From assembly GCA_025890175.1 (NCBI GenBank), contig JANPYM010000009.1, positions 1,427,782-1,491,781 of the forward strand: a DNA stretch of 64,000 nucleotides. Reading direction: 5' to 3'. Positions 37,601 through 49,243 of the stretch are shown in pieces (position 1 is the first letter of the stretch; each line of letters opens with the position of its first letter). This stretch comes from Ciborinia camelliae (Eukaryota > Ascomycota > Leotiomycetes > Helotiales > Sclerotiniaceae). The notes beneath the pieces are model-generated. The model had not been told where the DNA came from. It did no database searches and worked only from the letters and a program-made list of their open reading frames with translations. The position numbers and the translations under genes are program-made.

Positions 37601-37864
37601 ATAAGCCCGTTGACGAATCATGATGGTCTGGTTGGTAGTCTGATGATGCAAGATGTATAAAAATGTATAACGTTGTTTCAAGTACCTTAATGCACAAAAT
37701 ACAGAGTGAATAATAATAATAAGAGTGGAGTCTCGTAAAGTGAGCCGAATGGTTGAGACTTGATTTTTATTATTAAACGTCTGTAGCGGCAGAACTGGCG
37801 GTAAAGACAGTTTGCCACATTTGCTACTTTGTCAAACGTGTTTGCAGCAACCGGCTTAATCTTA
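34637..37864. other. gene-poor region between duplicated promoter-like blocks
   Basis: No gene recognised in 3.2 kb. The frame at 34678-35028 (plus) and an overlapping Cys-containing frame on the minus strand (34710-34898) follow copy A but neither has recognisable motifs; one may be a decayed gene. A-rich runs lie near 35620, and CAGCAAG repeats near 37230. Confidence 0.5.
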
Positions 37865-37955
37865 GCGCGCACAGGCCACTCCCAGATATCTATATAAGTC
37901 TCTCTTTGCTCCCCCATTGCAAATTTTCTTTCCTCCTTAGCTCTCTTTGCCTATT
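37865..37955 (+). promoter_or_regulatory. promoter-like duplicated block, copy B, with downstream 5' intron
   Basis: Same block as copy A (GCGCGCACAGG, CTATATAAG, TCTCTCTTTGCTC). It is followed at once by a textbook intron, 37957-38032: donor GTAAGT, branch TGCTAAC, acceptor CTACAG. This suggests a spliced transcript starting here, but no substantial reading frame follows (the longest is about 55 codons from 38149). It could be a non-coding RNA or the relic of a gene. Confidence 0.5.
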
Positions 37956-38039
37956 GGTAAGTTTCATCCTACTTTTTACTCTCTCCTCCATCTTCTTTTT
38001 GAGTCTTTGCTAACAAGACTTTTCATCTACAGGCTTAGA

Positions 38040-38623
38040 TCAAGTGTAGTATCTGTTCTTTTCAGTTTAATCTCTGAAAGATCGTCATAGACGGTCACAT
38101 TGATTATACTTATTTTTGTCCCTCGGGTTTGGTCCGCTGTGCTTGCGCATGATCATTCCCACAGTTTCCCTGGTATTACACTGCCTCCAGGTGAAGCGAA
38201 CACTTTCTTTTCATTGCAAATTCTTGGCTTGCCGGAATTGTGAAGAAGAGTCTTCTGGGTTTGGTCTGTCTGGCTTTTGGTTGAAAATGACGGTTGACAT
38301 TGGATCATGAGTGGGAAGCTTTGTTGACGCGACTGGTATGAATTTGAGAAGAAAATTGAATGTTTGAGTGGATGATGGGGTGTGCTGTATGAATAATTGT
38401 TGCCTGGATGTCTGAAATCAATCGAAAACGCGATTTTGAAGCTTTCTATTACCAAGTGTTGATCTTACCATATATTGAGAGCTATATGCACGATAATAAT
38501 GCCATAGACGCGTCATAAAATATAATCTCTAAATTGTTTGTGAAGTATTTTGTCTTTCATGACTTGAAATTTATTCTCCAAAGCAAACCCTACCACAATA
38601 CCCCTCCAAAACCTGCAAGCAAA
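38040..38623. other. intergenic
   Basis: No gene beyond the short frame noted for the spliced transcript. The final 50 bp before translin is C/A-rich leader. Confidence 0.45.
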
Positions 38624-39497
38624 ATGTCCGACCTCAATGGAATGGTAGACCCAAAGATCTTTCAAGATCTACAAACCAAGATTGATCAAGATGCGGAAGT
38701 AAGAGATCAAATCAAAGCTATTCTACAAACATTGGAGAGACAATGTAGAAATGCTCAATCGGTTTTATCTCGAGCGCATTCAACACCAGCTTCTCATTGT
38801 GAGTCTTCAACGGCATCTTCTAAATTCGATGTCTAACATTTCATAGTGCAGCCTGTTCTTGAGTCTGCGAAGAAAGCTATCCAAGAGGAAGCCGAAAGTA
38901 TTCAAAAGCTCGCGAGTGTAGCCTCAAATTATCCATATTACAAGTATGTGGTCTGGATTCTGCGATGCCGCATCTAGCTAACAGGTATAGATATAATGGA
39001 ATTTGGACAAGAGATGTGCAGGATGTCATATTTGCGATCCTTCTCTGCGGATGGCTTGGTGGGTTGACCAAAGATGGACAACCTACTGAATCTGGCCGAC
39101 TTCTCACAATCGAGGAAGTAGGAGAGATTCTTCAAGGTAATCCACACATATCTCGTCTGCAAAGGGCACAGCTAACAATCTACCAGTCCCAGTCAACCTC
39201 AAAGACCGAGACGCATTTCACATTACCATCGAAGAATACCTCCTCTCCCTCATTTCCTTGATCGAAGAGCTTTCACGACTGGCTATCAATTCCGTTACTC
39301 TTGGGGATTATCAGAGACCTCTACAAATCAGTCAATTCGTGAAGGATTTACATGCGGGATTCCAGATCTTGAATTTGAAGAATGATGTTTTGAGGAGGAG
39401 AAGTGATGGCATCAAATATAATGTAAAGAAGATTGAGGATATTGTGTATGATCTTTCATTGAGAAATCTGGTGGCGAGACCTGGATCTACTTCTTAA
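38624..39497 (+). CDS. translin
   Basis: Four exons (38624-38798, 38847-38943, 38985-39136, 39187-39497) give 244 residues. The introns are 41-50 bp and all splice in frame. The C-terminal half is diagnostic: INSVTLGDYQRPLQISQFVK and VLRRRSDGIKYNVKKIEDIV followed by YDLSLRNL. Translin forms octameric rings that bind single-stranded DNA and RNA and, with its paralogue TRAX, makes the C3PO nuclease that helps small-RNA pathways in Neurospora. Translin itself lacks the catalytic residues. No TRAX gene is in the window. Confidence 0.94.
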
Positions 39498-39883
39498 TGG
39501 CAGGATGAAATATTGAAATGTTGCTTGGACGGCTCTACAATATCATAAGAGGGAGGAAGATTTGAGGTTTCTGCTATCACGAAGCTATACCTAAGTATTA
39601 AGGGCAGGAAGAAGTGCTGAAATATTGCTGCTGTTACGAATGCTACGAGCTATGGCAAGAAGTAAAGAATGGTTTATTATTTCTTTTTGGCTTCAATAGT
39701 ATCAGAACAAATCATGAATATCTATACCTCCAAAACTACCTACTTCATGATACTTTCAAATTCCAATATCAAAACTTCATCGGTCCCCTGTCTAAAAATG
39801 CCGACGCTAGTGATGGAGCTCTAAACCGCGAAACTCACAAACCCAAAAATTACTGTACACCTTGCCAATTGACAACATCAGAA
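39498..39883. other. short intergenic between translin and PIG-F
   Basis: The PIG-F frame is open upstream to 39614, but that part is Cys/Tyr/Phe-rich and low in coding character. It is taken as leader; the annotated start is at 39884. Confidence 0.5.
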
Positions 39884-40723
39884 ATGCCACTGATCGATCC
39901 CATCACCATGTCCGGAATCAGTCCAGTATCTGGGGACACCTCCTCCAAATCTTCCAACTCATTTCCCACCGAATTACTCTCTTCCAACATGGCTCGTATC
40001 TTCACTCATATCCAGCCTGCAATTCTTCTATCCACGTATTATTTCCGATTCTCTGCTCTGGTCGCGGACCCTGTAGATACACTTTTGCATTCGCTATTAC
40101 CTGTCGCATTATTGCAGGTAGCCTATTCAGTGCTTTGTCTACAGGCCGCCGGGTCGAACATGGTGAAGAAATTGAAGCCTGGGGAGAAGAGGAAGGGAAT
40201 CGAGGGTGGGGAGGTCAATCATAAAATATTTGTATGTCTTCTCTCCTGGGGATCTACTTCAATTCACGATGTGTTCAAGGGATACGGGCGAGCAATTTCT
40301 AACACTAATCTTCAACAGACAACCATATTTGCCCTCTTCCTAACAGTCGCCACCGTCCCCGCCATCGCCGCCCTTCAAATACTTTTCGGCGCCCCCTTCA
40401 CTACACATATCGAACATACACTCCTCTCCTCCGCCCATATCTCTTTTCTGGCACTTTTCCCCCTCTTCTATATCCATGGCATAGATTCTGTTAGATGGCT
40501 TGAAGTTGCATCGTTATATGCGCCAGTTGATGAAGTTTTTGGTGCAGCGTTAGGATGTGCGCTAGGTGCTTGGTTGGGCGCGGTTCCAATTCCATTGGAT
40601 TGGGATAGGGAATGGCAGAAATGGCCGGTTACTATTGTTACGGGTGCATTTGGGGGATATGTGGTTGGAAAGGTTGTGGGGGGCTTGGGGTTCGTGAGGG
40701 GGAAGAGAATCGAGTTGGAGTAG
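39884..40723 (+). CDS. gpi11: GPI biosynthesis protein PIG-F / Gpi11
   Basis: Two exons (39884-40231, 40319-40723) encode 250 residues, the usual fungal length. Six hydrophobic segments are visible, including LLHSLLPVALLQVAYSVLCL, FALFLTVATVPAIAALQILF and AHISFLALFPLFYIHGI. The C-terminal block PIPLDWDREWQKWPVTIVTG is the Pig-F signature. The protein is an ER membrane partner of the ethanolamine-phosphate transferases that complete the GPI anchor. The start MPLIDPITMSG was preferred to the upstream Met at 39614 and gives a normal length; MSGISPVSG nine codons later is also possible. The intron (87 bp) is phase 0 with the branch-like word TCTAAC. Confidence 0.93.
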   Translation: MPLIDPITMSGISPVSGDTSSKSSNSFPTELLSSNMARIFTHIQPAILLSTYYFRFSALVADPVDTLLHSLLPVALLQVAYSVLCLQAAGSNMVKKLKPGEKRKGIEGGEVNHKIFVCLLSWGSTSIHDVFKGYGRAISNTNLQQTTIFALFLTVATVPAIAALQILFGAPFTTHIEHTLLSSAHISFLALFPLFYIHGIDSVRWLEVASLYAPVDEVFGAALGCALGAWLGAVPIPLDWDREWQKWPVTIVTGAFGGYVVGKVVGGLGFVRGKRIELE

Positions 40724-43258
40724 AAGATGAGGGGATTTAAGTGGCGGGTGTAATATATGGGATAAGAAGCGCGGCGCTTGGAATATGGAGGATACATAGA
40801 GATGTTTCGGATATTGTTGCATTAACATGGGCGCATGGAACATAAATAAAAAGAAATGGAGGTCGGATGTCTTCTTAGCAGGAGACTTGGCTTGATCTGG
40901 TATGAGAGTTTGATTTGGGTATTTGGTCGTTGCATTGATACATTTTGAAGGACCCCGGTGTATCTTCGGTGCTCAGTAAGTACACTATTTAGTGAAACAG
41001 TCAGCCCTACAGCTTCTTGGGCCTGAGGACAATGTTCCGTCTTTTTCTTACTCAATTAGTTGCTATCATCCCAACTCGTTTGCGCTTTAATCCTTAGCTA
41101 CCTACCTAGGTAATTTCATCTACCTCTCTACTTCCATCGTATTTCATTTCACTACATCCCATGTCCTCTTTCCTCAAATATTTATCACCACAGTCATGTT
41201 GCTCCACCGGCACGTCCGTATTTATCTCATCCTATCCATATCCAACCTCACTGTCATCTAACTTTTATTACTTCATCCCATAACCTGTTCTTGTTGTAAT
41301 TTTGTCCACAAATCTCCGTCCTATATTGCCCTTTCTCCTTATACTTCTACCGTATCACAACACATACAAGCATAGAAGCCAACCATAGCGTGGGAGGTTG
41401 AAGGATATTGGGCTTAAGTTTGGGATGGGAGACCCGCATTCACTTTTTCCTGTGAGGGGGGCGGGATTGGAGGGATAGAGGCGAATGAGATAATCAGGGA
41501 AAGAATGGGTTTGTGGATTCTGCAGAAATTTCCATTGCTCGTGTTGAACAAGTTTTTTACTCTTGAGATTCATATACCTACATATCCTTGCTGCTGCCTC
41601 ATGTTCTCATCTGATTCCAATTTCATGGTTTATTCCGTCTCTGTTGTTCACGGTTATTCAACCGTTACCAATGTTCAATCCATTTTATTCAATTTCTTAT
41701 ATTCAATCCACAATAATCAACATTATATTTAATTCATTATATTCAATCCATTCTCGCCCCTTGTCCGTTCATTCTCTGAGAGACAGAGTGAAGAGTGGAT
41801 TGATGTGATTGGGATATTGAGAGAAATCGATACATGAATGAACCCCACAGTTATAAGTGCCTCAGAGCAGAATTTGGCGTATACATATCTCTCCACTCCT
41901 GTTACAAAACAATCTACCCATTATTGTCCTTTTCAGTTATGTATCTATGAATGGTTGCGAATGAGATTCTTTGATTTATTTATTACAACAACTGTTTTAT
42001 GGTACTGCAGAAATATGCAGAAATATTAAGCAATATGTCCCTTCAAGTAAAATCCTTCGCATTTACAAGATCTCCAAGCCAATTCCAGGTAATTCGATGC
42101 AACCTAAAGCTTCAAAATTCAAACTGAAATCCACTTTCCACTTTAGTCCATGCAGCCTGTGGAGTGGATTCAGAAAATGCATTTCAACCCAGGAACTCCA
42201 ACCCACAACGAAGCCAAACACATTGTGGTAGTTCATTGGGCCGAAGAAACACCTACCTACACATCTTTTCATACTTTTATTGTCGGCAAGGCGATGGAAA
42301 GAGAGGCCTAAAGTAAAGCTTTCTTAAAATTGTACCCCCTAAAAAGCGGCATATAGATATGCCGAGATGGAAGTTGAAAACGGCGAGCAGGACCCTATCC
42401 ATGCCTCGGGTTTCTTCAAAGAGCATACAGATATTTTTCTCACATCTCTTTGAGTCTACTACGCCTTATTTTATATTAATAAGTGGCACAATATTAAATG
42501 CAGCTTGCGTTTAATAGGTCCTTTCAGTGTACTGTGCCTCTTTCGATAGGTATTTATTGGTAGCATAGCGTTGTCTGCAGCTCGGGGTTTAACGATTCTT
42601 TCTTCAAATCTTCTCCTATACTACTCGTTTAACATATTACAAGTTTCTGGATTCTAATCCTTACCTCCAATCTGAAGGCAATATTAGTCTCCAGAGTCAA
42701 GATTGAACGATTGGTACCACGAACACGACATTTCAGTGCTTGGGCATAGTAACACCAGAATAAATATGTAGTGTAAAATGAGTCGGATATTCGGCCTAGT
42801 ATAGGGGTGGCTCTTTGCCTCAACCGATGGAGTGGGCTACCCCAAAGATTAAAACAATTTGATGGGTCACGATCCCTAATTCCCATTGCATGGGGCCCTT
42901 ATTACATGGTATAGTCTAGTGTAGCGCACGAAGAAGCTCTTTGAGAACTGGAAGAAGTCTAGAATCTCTTAATCTCTTTTTGGCTCGCTTCAAACAACAC
43001 TTGGTTAATTTGAGCGACGACGATGATATAGTTCTGGCAGCATTAGCCAGAAGAGGTTCAGGTTGATGATGCTTCAGGTTTCTGTGCCTAAATGTAGAGA
43101 AATTCAAGTTCTTAAGTCAATCTTCTTTCTCAATATAAGCCATCATTTAAATCAAACTTCTATTCAATATTACAGTATCTTAAGACCGCGTAATCTTTGC
43201 CAACTTGATTGTCCTCAATAACAATAGGCTTCTTACGAGATCAGTTTGCTTGCCAGAT
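40724..43258. other. gene-poor region
   Basis: No recognised gene. It holds a CTACCTACCTAGG word at about 41098, repeated ATTCAATCCA words at 41680-41755 and a small hairpin CGGCATAT-AGAT-ATGCCG near 42344. A minus frame at 42629-42886 has no recognisable motifs. Confidence 0.5.
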
Positions 43259-45832
43259 ATGGAGAAAACTCTCGACCGCGAAACAGTACTTGTTGTTATC
43301 ATTGGAATGGGTTGGTAGATCTAACCTTCCACGTATGCTTTGTAACACTCCATCGACAGGTTGCAACCTCCCTGAAAAGGCTCGATCTCCCAAACAACTC
43401 TGGGATCTTATGACGAGCAAAAGTATCGCAAAGAATGCAAGGGTTCCAGTAATCAGGTTCAATGTTGATTCGTATTTGCACGAGAATATTGACCGTCCCG
43501 GTAGCTTCAATATTCCGGAGGATACTTATTGGAGGACAGCCTGAAGGAATTTGACCCAGGGGTGTTTAAATTTCTCGAATCAAAGCTGCCTTGATGGACC
43601 TCCAACAGCGCAAACTCCTGGAAGTCGTTTATGAAGCGATTGAAAGTAGCGGTACTACTCTGAGCAGGTGGGAAATGATGTAACTGGATGTTTTGCTGCT
43701 TACTTTCCCCATGATTCTGCGACATAGGGATCTACCGTGGCTAAAGCATCACTAAGTTGGTGTTACAAAGTCTAATCCATTTAAGGGATCAAGCTAATTA
43801 ACAAAAAAGATGGGCGGCGACGCCGTTTTCACAGCTGCTGCATATTTTTCAATGGCAATTGAAGCACAGCTGAATTCTGACTCCCCTTTTCAACAAAAGA
43901 TTTCCGGGTATGCATTGGGAGGTATGACTTTGTCCGTTGCGCTGGTGGTCCCGAATGATAATGAAGGAGTTGAGACCCTTCTCAGCATGCGTCATAGTTG
44001 CAACAAACGAATCGGAGCTTCCCGAGGAAGGCATATCAAAGGCGTGGTACAGTTGGACCGTTTTGTCCAATTCTTATTTCCAGGAAGCTGTAAGAAACAT
44101 GAACATGAAAAAATTGGAATCAACAAACGAAACAGAGATAAAATTGGCAAACGACGCCCACATAGAAGTGTTCAAAGACATAAGCTGACATTGTCTCAGT
44201 GTCGGGCTCCAGTTACACCACCGGAAATACCCCCTCATGATACACTCCGTTTGTGGATTGAACGTTTGCAAGATTTTGCTTTTGACCATGGCAAAACCTT
44301 CCAAAATATTTTTGATGCCCACATGGATAATGCCACTTATGCTGCTACTACAGACATGGTTGTGAAACAAGAATGTGGGCTAATGCCAGGAGAATCGCGT
44401 TATGCAATCCATCCAGATTCTACTGACTGCTGCTTTCGCTGATGCCACCGCCGGTACTATCCTGAAAAACTTTGACGAAGTAATCATCTGACAGCCTACT
44501 TCGCATCAACTGAAAATTTTCAAAGCGCCCGGTTATTCCTGGACCGCTGATATAGTATGTTGCTTTAATTAGGTACAAACACTTCGCCCAGGTATATAAA
44601 ACACAGCCATTACGATTCGTTCACTTGTTGGAACAACACTTCATAGGAAACAGGTGAGACGTTCGTATAATCTCTCCCACCTCAGCTGCATCCTTACCCC
44701 ACTAGCATTTCATTATGTTTGTTGACTTGGAGAGACCACTTCTGGCAACGCTTCAAGATGAGGAACTCAAAGCCATCCAATCCAGTACCCGACTGGCAAC
44801 GATGGGTCAATCATTTGGGTCATATGTGGCAGTTTATCTCCAAAGGCGACCCAAAATATGATATGTCATTTGGATGGTCCCGTGTCACAAGAATGCGTTG
44901 GATCTCGTTACTCTTGATTTTGACTTGGGGTTAGCTCAGAGAGTACGGTTATCGAAGTTATTGTTGATATTTTGAGTCGCCAGTCTCATGGAATAAAATG
45001 GAGAGACGGAGTATTTCATTGACTACAATTCAGTTTACATTTGTCGATTGACTCCAGATAGAGCAATCAGTGAAATGTTTGTACCCGAAACTAGTAAGTC
45101 ACGACTGTCATCAATCCAAGAAGGGGTGGCATTGAAGGAACTGTTGGAATCTGGAAAGATCTACTTCCAAAATGACCCGCGAGTGGGTCAAAGTCTACCG
45201 TCCGATTCTTTCGAAATTGACGTTAAGGCTGTTGGAATAAATGAACAAGACTCTTCTGTTGGCTCTGGCTCCAATGACTCCATAGCGTTCAGCCATGAGA
45301 TTATGGTATTACCACCAATGTCAGTCTTGATCCTTCGGACTTCCAGGTTGGTGATCGAGTCGTTGCTTTTTCTTTCGACAGCCTTTCAACAAAGCAACGC
45401 ACCAAGGCCCACTTCGCTCAATGGATCACCGACGAGCCTTTCAATATTATGGCCACCATTCTAACAGCATTTTGCCCAGCACTGTATGGCCTCTATGAAC
45501 CAGATTCAGTGGAAAAAGGAGATGTCTTTGCTATCCTTGACGGTTGTGGGCCTAGTGGTTTCGCTGCTTTTCAACTATGCAAAAGGGCCCAGGCTAAGGC
45601 CATCATCATTAATAGTATTCAATCAACCGCCAGTCTATTTATCGATTTGGGTTTACCGCACGATCAGATAATAAATCCTGGACTTGGGGATATTGCAGCC
45701 CAAATTCAGCGCCTAACAGGAGGCCGAGGTCCCGACATCATCTTCGCCTCGCAATCGCCCAATGCCAATATTCTGATGGAGTGCAGTAGAGTATTGACCT
45801 CTTTTGGTAGAATCGTTACGTTCGGAAAGTAA
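43259..45832 (+). pseudogene. internally deleted highly reducing polyketide synthase relic (KS, DH, ER pieces)
   Basis: The relic keeps a good start: exon 43259-43310, an in-frame intron 43311-43359, then the ketosynthase N-terminus (KARSPKQLWDLMTSK, SYLHENIDRPGSFNIP). A lost base near 43516 shifts the frame; KS coding resumes in other frames (LEDSLKEFDPGVF, then MDLQQRKLLEVVYEA, then TGCF) and ends near 43730. The rest of KS and all of the acyltransferase are missing. At 43810 dehydratase sequence begins (GGDAVFTAAAYFSMAIEA) and continues to 44442 (FAFDHGKTFQNI, GESRYAIHPDSTD). Post-methyltransferase linker pieces (44700-45200, VDLERPLLATLQDEELKAIQ) and an enoylreductase fragment (45449-45832, FAILDGCGPSGFAA, LTGGRGPDIIFAS) follow. 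KR and ACP are not seen. Such enzymes are normally above 2000 residues, so this copy cannot be functional. Confidence 0.88.
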
Positions 45833-45835
45833 TGT

Positions 45836-46289
45836 GGAGTATGTTACTGAACCTTTCGGTCTTGTTTGCTTATGAGCGCCCCCCAAGATCAAGCTACCTA
45901 CCTACCTTACGTTTCAGGCTCTGTGGGCCGCCCACGCTCGTATCTATTAATGGAGTATGAATGATCAGTGGTTTTGTGGATGGAGGTTCATAGAGATGGT
46001 TTTGTAGATATCTACCTGTACCTACCTAGGTACTTGCAACAAAACTACCGGTATTTGGGTACCTGATTTTCACCGCTTTATGGCAGAAAAACTTACTGCC
46101 CCAGGGCGGTGACCAACTTTCGAACTAGCAGTTTCGGCGGCGGCAGGAACATTTTGATGAAGTAAATAAATGAACAAATACCAAACCACTTCATCTTCAT
46201 CATTATCCAAACTTATATTTTGATACAAACTAAGACAAACAAAAAATAGCTTAGTTGCTACACAAATTATATTACGTACACTCGACAAA
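45836..46289. other. short intergenic with palindrome
   Basis: It contains CTACCTACC and TACCTACCTAGGTAC (about 46017). Otherwise it is the probable promoter of the SET gene. Confidence 0.5.
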
Positions 46290-48209
46290 ATGCGCATTCC
46301 ACCTCTTCCTCTTTCTTCCCTACCTGCCTGGTCCAAGTTGAACAATGTAGAATTCCTCGATGCTACTGTTTCTGTTTCATCAGCCGAGAAACTTCCAACA
46401 GCTGGACGGAATGATCCCTTTGGATATATCCAACAAAATGGTATCTTCACTACAAGAGCGTTGAGCACAGTGGATACGTTCGATATTCCCACAATACTCG
46501 AGGTACCTAAAGACCTTATACTGGGCAGAGACTTTCTATTAGAAATGGGGAGAGTAGATCCCCATTTCAAACAGTTGGTAGAACTGGTAGGAGGAAAGTC
46601 AACTAGAGGGGACGTGATGTTGTTTTTGTTGATACAGATGACTATTGCAAGAAACAATATGATTGTATGCACATATTGTTATCAACATAAGGTAATTTTG
46701 GGGTCTTTTTAATGCAGTCTCACCCGAGATAAGTACTTTAAGCCGATTGAAGCCATGCTGACTGATTTTATAGATTGACTGCACTGGATTTGAAGAAAGT
46801 GCAAGTGGGAAATGCAAAAACTGTGACCATTCTAGCCAAGAGTGTCTTTTGTCCACAGTCGCATCCCAATCAGAAGAAAACATAAACATCGGTGTAAAAA
46901 ATCCGTGGTCAGAGTATATAAGGTTCTTACCAGAGAAGGTTCCCGTTCCTACGATGTGGAATGAGGAAGAGCAAATGCTTTTGGAGGGAACATCTTTAGA
47001 AGTATGGTAGAAAGAAATCATACTTACCACCGGGTTACGAGCTAATTATTCTCTCAGACTGCTGTGGTTGCCAAGATGGCGAAGCTATCAAAAGAATTCG
47101 AAGATCTGCGTGAAAAGACCATAGGAATACCTTGGTGTTATTCGTGCTGGTGGGACCAAAGTGTTCCATTGCTGCCCTTAGAACTGTGGGACTGGGTACG
47201 ACTCGACGCCTGGTACAGATCAAGATCCTTAGAACTCCCAAATGTTGGGGGAGTGATGGTGCCTTGCCTTGATATGGCCAATCATTCGGGCCAATCAAAT
47301 GCATTCTGGGATCAGACATCGAATGGAAATGTCTCACTTGTTCTTCGAGGAAATATACAATTGGATGAAAGAAGTGAAGTAACCATTAACTATGGCCCGA
47401 AAAGTAATGCTGAGAACATCTTCAGTTATGGTTTCATTGACCAATCATACTTTAATGGATCATTAGTTTTAGAGGTGGAACCAGCAGTGGATGATCCTCT
47501 GCGCATAGCAAAGGTTGTTGCATTTCGTAAACGACCATCCCTTCGTATCTCCTTGCAGTATACTCAAGTTTTATGGGAATGCCCATTTCTTTACATGGCG
47601 TGTCTGAACGAAGAGGATGGTTTGGAGTTCAAAACTTTGCAAGAAGTTGATGGCTCGCATAATTCACTAAGGGTTTTTTGGCAAGAAAAAGACGTCACAG
47701 ACTCTATCGAAGAATTCGAGACATTGATTCGTGGACACAGACTCGTTGATGTTTTCAAGCTTCGAGTGGCAACTTTAGTATATACAAGGGTGCTAGAGCA
47801 ACTCGACAGTCTGGATGCGAGCAAGCTGATGGTAGATAGTTTATTGGCTGATGAGATGGTTGGAGTGAGCATTCGACTTGAAGCATCGGCGTTGAGAAAG
47901 GGAGAGACTCACATTCTAAATGCTGCTCTTAAGGATCTTAACGAACAGGTTTGTTTTATTCTTTTGGTCATATCGTTATACGGGACATGTTAACAATACT
48001 TATAGCGCTTGGGCCTACTCCAAATCGAGAGTGTTTCTCAATATCTCAACTCAGGACAAAACAATAACGAAGAGGATGAACTCAGCCCAGAAATCTACGA
48101 AGAGGATGAACTCAGCCCAGAAACCAACGAAGAGGATGAACTCAGCCCAGAAACCAACGAAGAGGATGAACTCAGCCCAGAAACCAACGAAGAAGATGAC
48201 TTCAGCTGA
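46290..48209 (+). CDS. SET-domain lysine methyltransferase (Rubisco LSMT/SETD6-like) with repeat tail
   Basis: Four exons: 46290-46691 (or 46664), 46774-47001, 47058-47948 and 48006-48209, giving 574 or 565 residues. The first donor is ambiguous (GTAATT at 46692 or GTATGC at 46665); both keep phase 0. The split-SET layout is visible: KSTRGDVMLFLLIQMTIAR, NPWSEYIRFLPEKVPVPT, the catalytic core PCLDMANHS and SEVTINYGPKSNAENIFSYG, then an LSMT-type substrate-binding C-terminal domain. Such enzymes methylate lysines of ribosomal or other non-histone proteins; the substrate here is unknown. A Cys-rich insert (CTGFEESASGKCKNCDHSS) sits between the two SET halves. The last exon ends in about five copies of EEDELSPETN, coded by 30-bp tandem units. 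Confidence 0.88.
48069..48195 (+). repeat. coding 30-bp tandem repeat (EEDELSPETN)
   Basis: Four full units from 48069 to 48188 and a partial fifth, nearly identical at DNA level. They encode an acidic Pro/Ser tail of the SET protein. Confidence 0.95.
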
Positions 48210-48460
48210 AACAGTTCAAATGCTGGTGCAGTGCATCCTTTACAGATCGTGTCGGAACATGTATTATTTATGGGCAGGCCAAAAATCCATGCCTAAAAGT
48301 CGAATGGGAAATGCGGGGGGAAAAATGGCACTATTGTACTATACCAATTATTATTATTAGAGAATCCCAATATTTTATATCCATACCTTGTGGTACACAT
48401 ACCTAGGTATCAAAGGAATCGCAAGTTAGGTACCTAGTTGACTTGAGAGTTCAGCATGTA

Positions 48461-48575
48461 AACTCGGTCCTAAGAGATAGTAAAAGTCCGTGCACCAGAC
48501 GTAAGCCACTTGAGGCGTCTGTGGCTTTGGTGTGGCTTACGTCTAAAAGCTATGACTTTTTCCATCTACCGAGTT
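48461..48575. mobile_element. 115-bp foldback element, possible MITE or hairpin RNA
   Basis: Nested inverted repeats: outer arms AACTCGGT / ACCGAGTT (48461, 48568), middle arms AAAAGTC / GACTTTT, and perfect 13-bp inner arms AGACGTAAGCCAC (48497-48509) / GTGGCTTACGTCT (48532-48544) around a 22-nt loop. The outer arms are directly flanked by TA on both sides, as for a Tc1/mariner-type insertion. A transcribed hairpin is an alternative. Confidence 0.6.
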
Positions 48576-48600
48576 TATACGGTAGTGGAGAATGAGCCAC

Positions 48601-48613
48601 AAGCACGAGCACA

Positions 48614-48646
<33 letters not shown>
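48601..48646 (+). repeat. hexamer microsatellite (GAGCAC)n
   Basis: Seven to eight units of GAGCAC/AAGCAC, followed by CCTGGGCCTGGG. Confidence 0.9.
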
Positions 48647-49072
48647 CAGGGCCTGGGCCTGGGAGGACACCGTCTCGCAATAATGAATGCTAGACGAAGT
48701 AAAGATATGGACTTTCAAATAATTATGACATAGAGCCATACCGGGGCCGGTACTTGTATAGTGGTAAAGTAAACATGCGTGTGTGTCTAAACTCCCAGCC
48801 TATCAATTTTCTCACGAATCAAAGCCGATTCCATAAATTGAATGATTTTACAGAAATATGATGGACAATAATGCTACACCATTGAACCACACTATACCCC
48901 GAAAGGCGACAGGTTTGATATAGATAAGGTACCCAATAAACCCAATCCTGCTTGGTAATCCACCCAAACTACTGTTACCGAAGATCTGGATGCCACTAAC
49001 AATCTTTTTTTTGCAAGCTGCCAAGTTGACGTGAAGTTTAATTTTAGATGATGGGCTAAAATGGTTCCCTTA

Positions 49073-49243
49073 TGTTAGGCGACTGGAATTTCCAGAGTGT
49101 TTTAGAGCCCTGCCTAGTGAATGTCATGGTAGTCCTGATCACCCTCTATATTTATAGATGGTGGTCTTCTAAAAAGAATTCTTACTGAAATTCCTTTTCA
49201 GTATAGTTAGTTATCTTATCTAATAAAGGGTGTATTGTATTCC
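49073..49243 (+). mobile_element. copia-like solo LTR relic, copy 1
   Basis: Begins TGTTAG, contains CCCTGCCTAGTGAATGTCAT, GATCACCCTCTATATT and a polyadenylation-like end TTATCTTATCTAATAAAGGG. The same words occur in the same order in copy 2 at 54138. No internal coding region is present. Assignment to Ty1/copia is by LTR look only. Confidence 0.6.
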
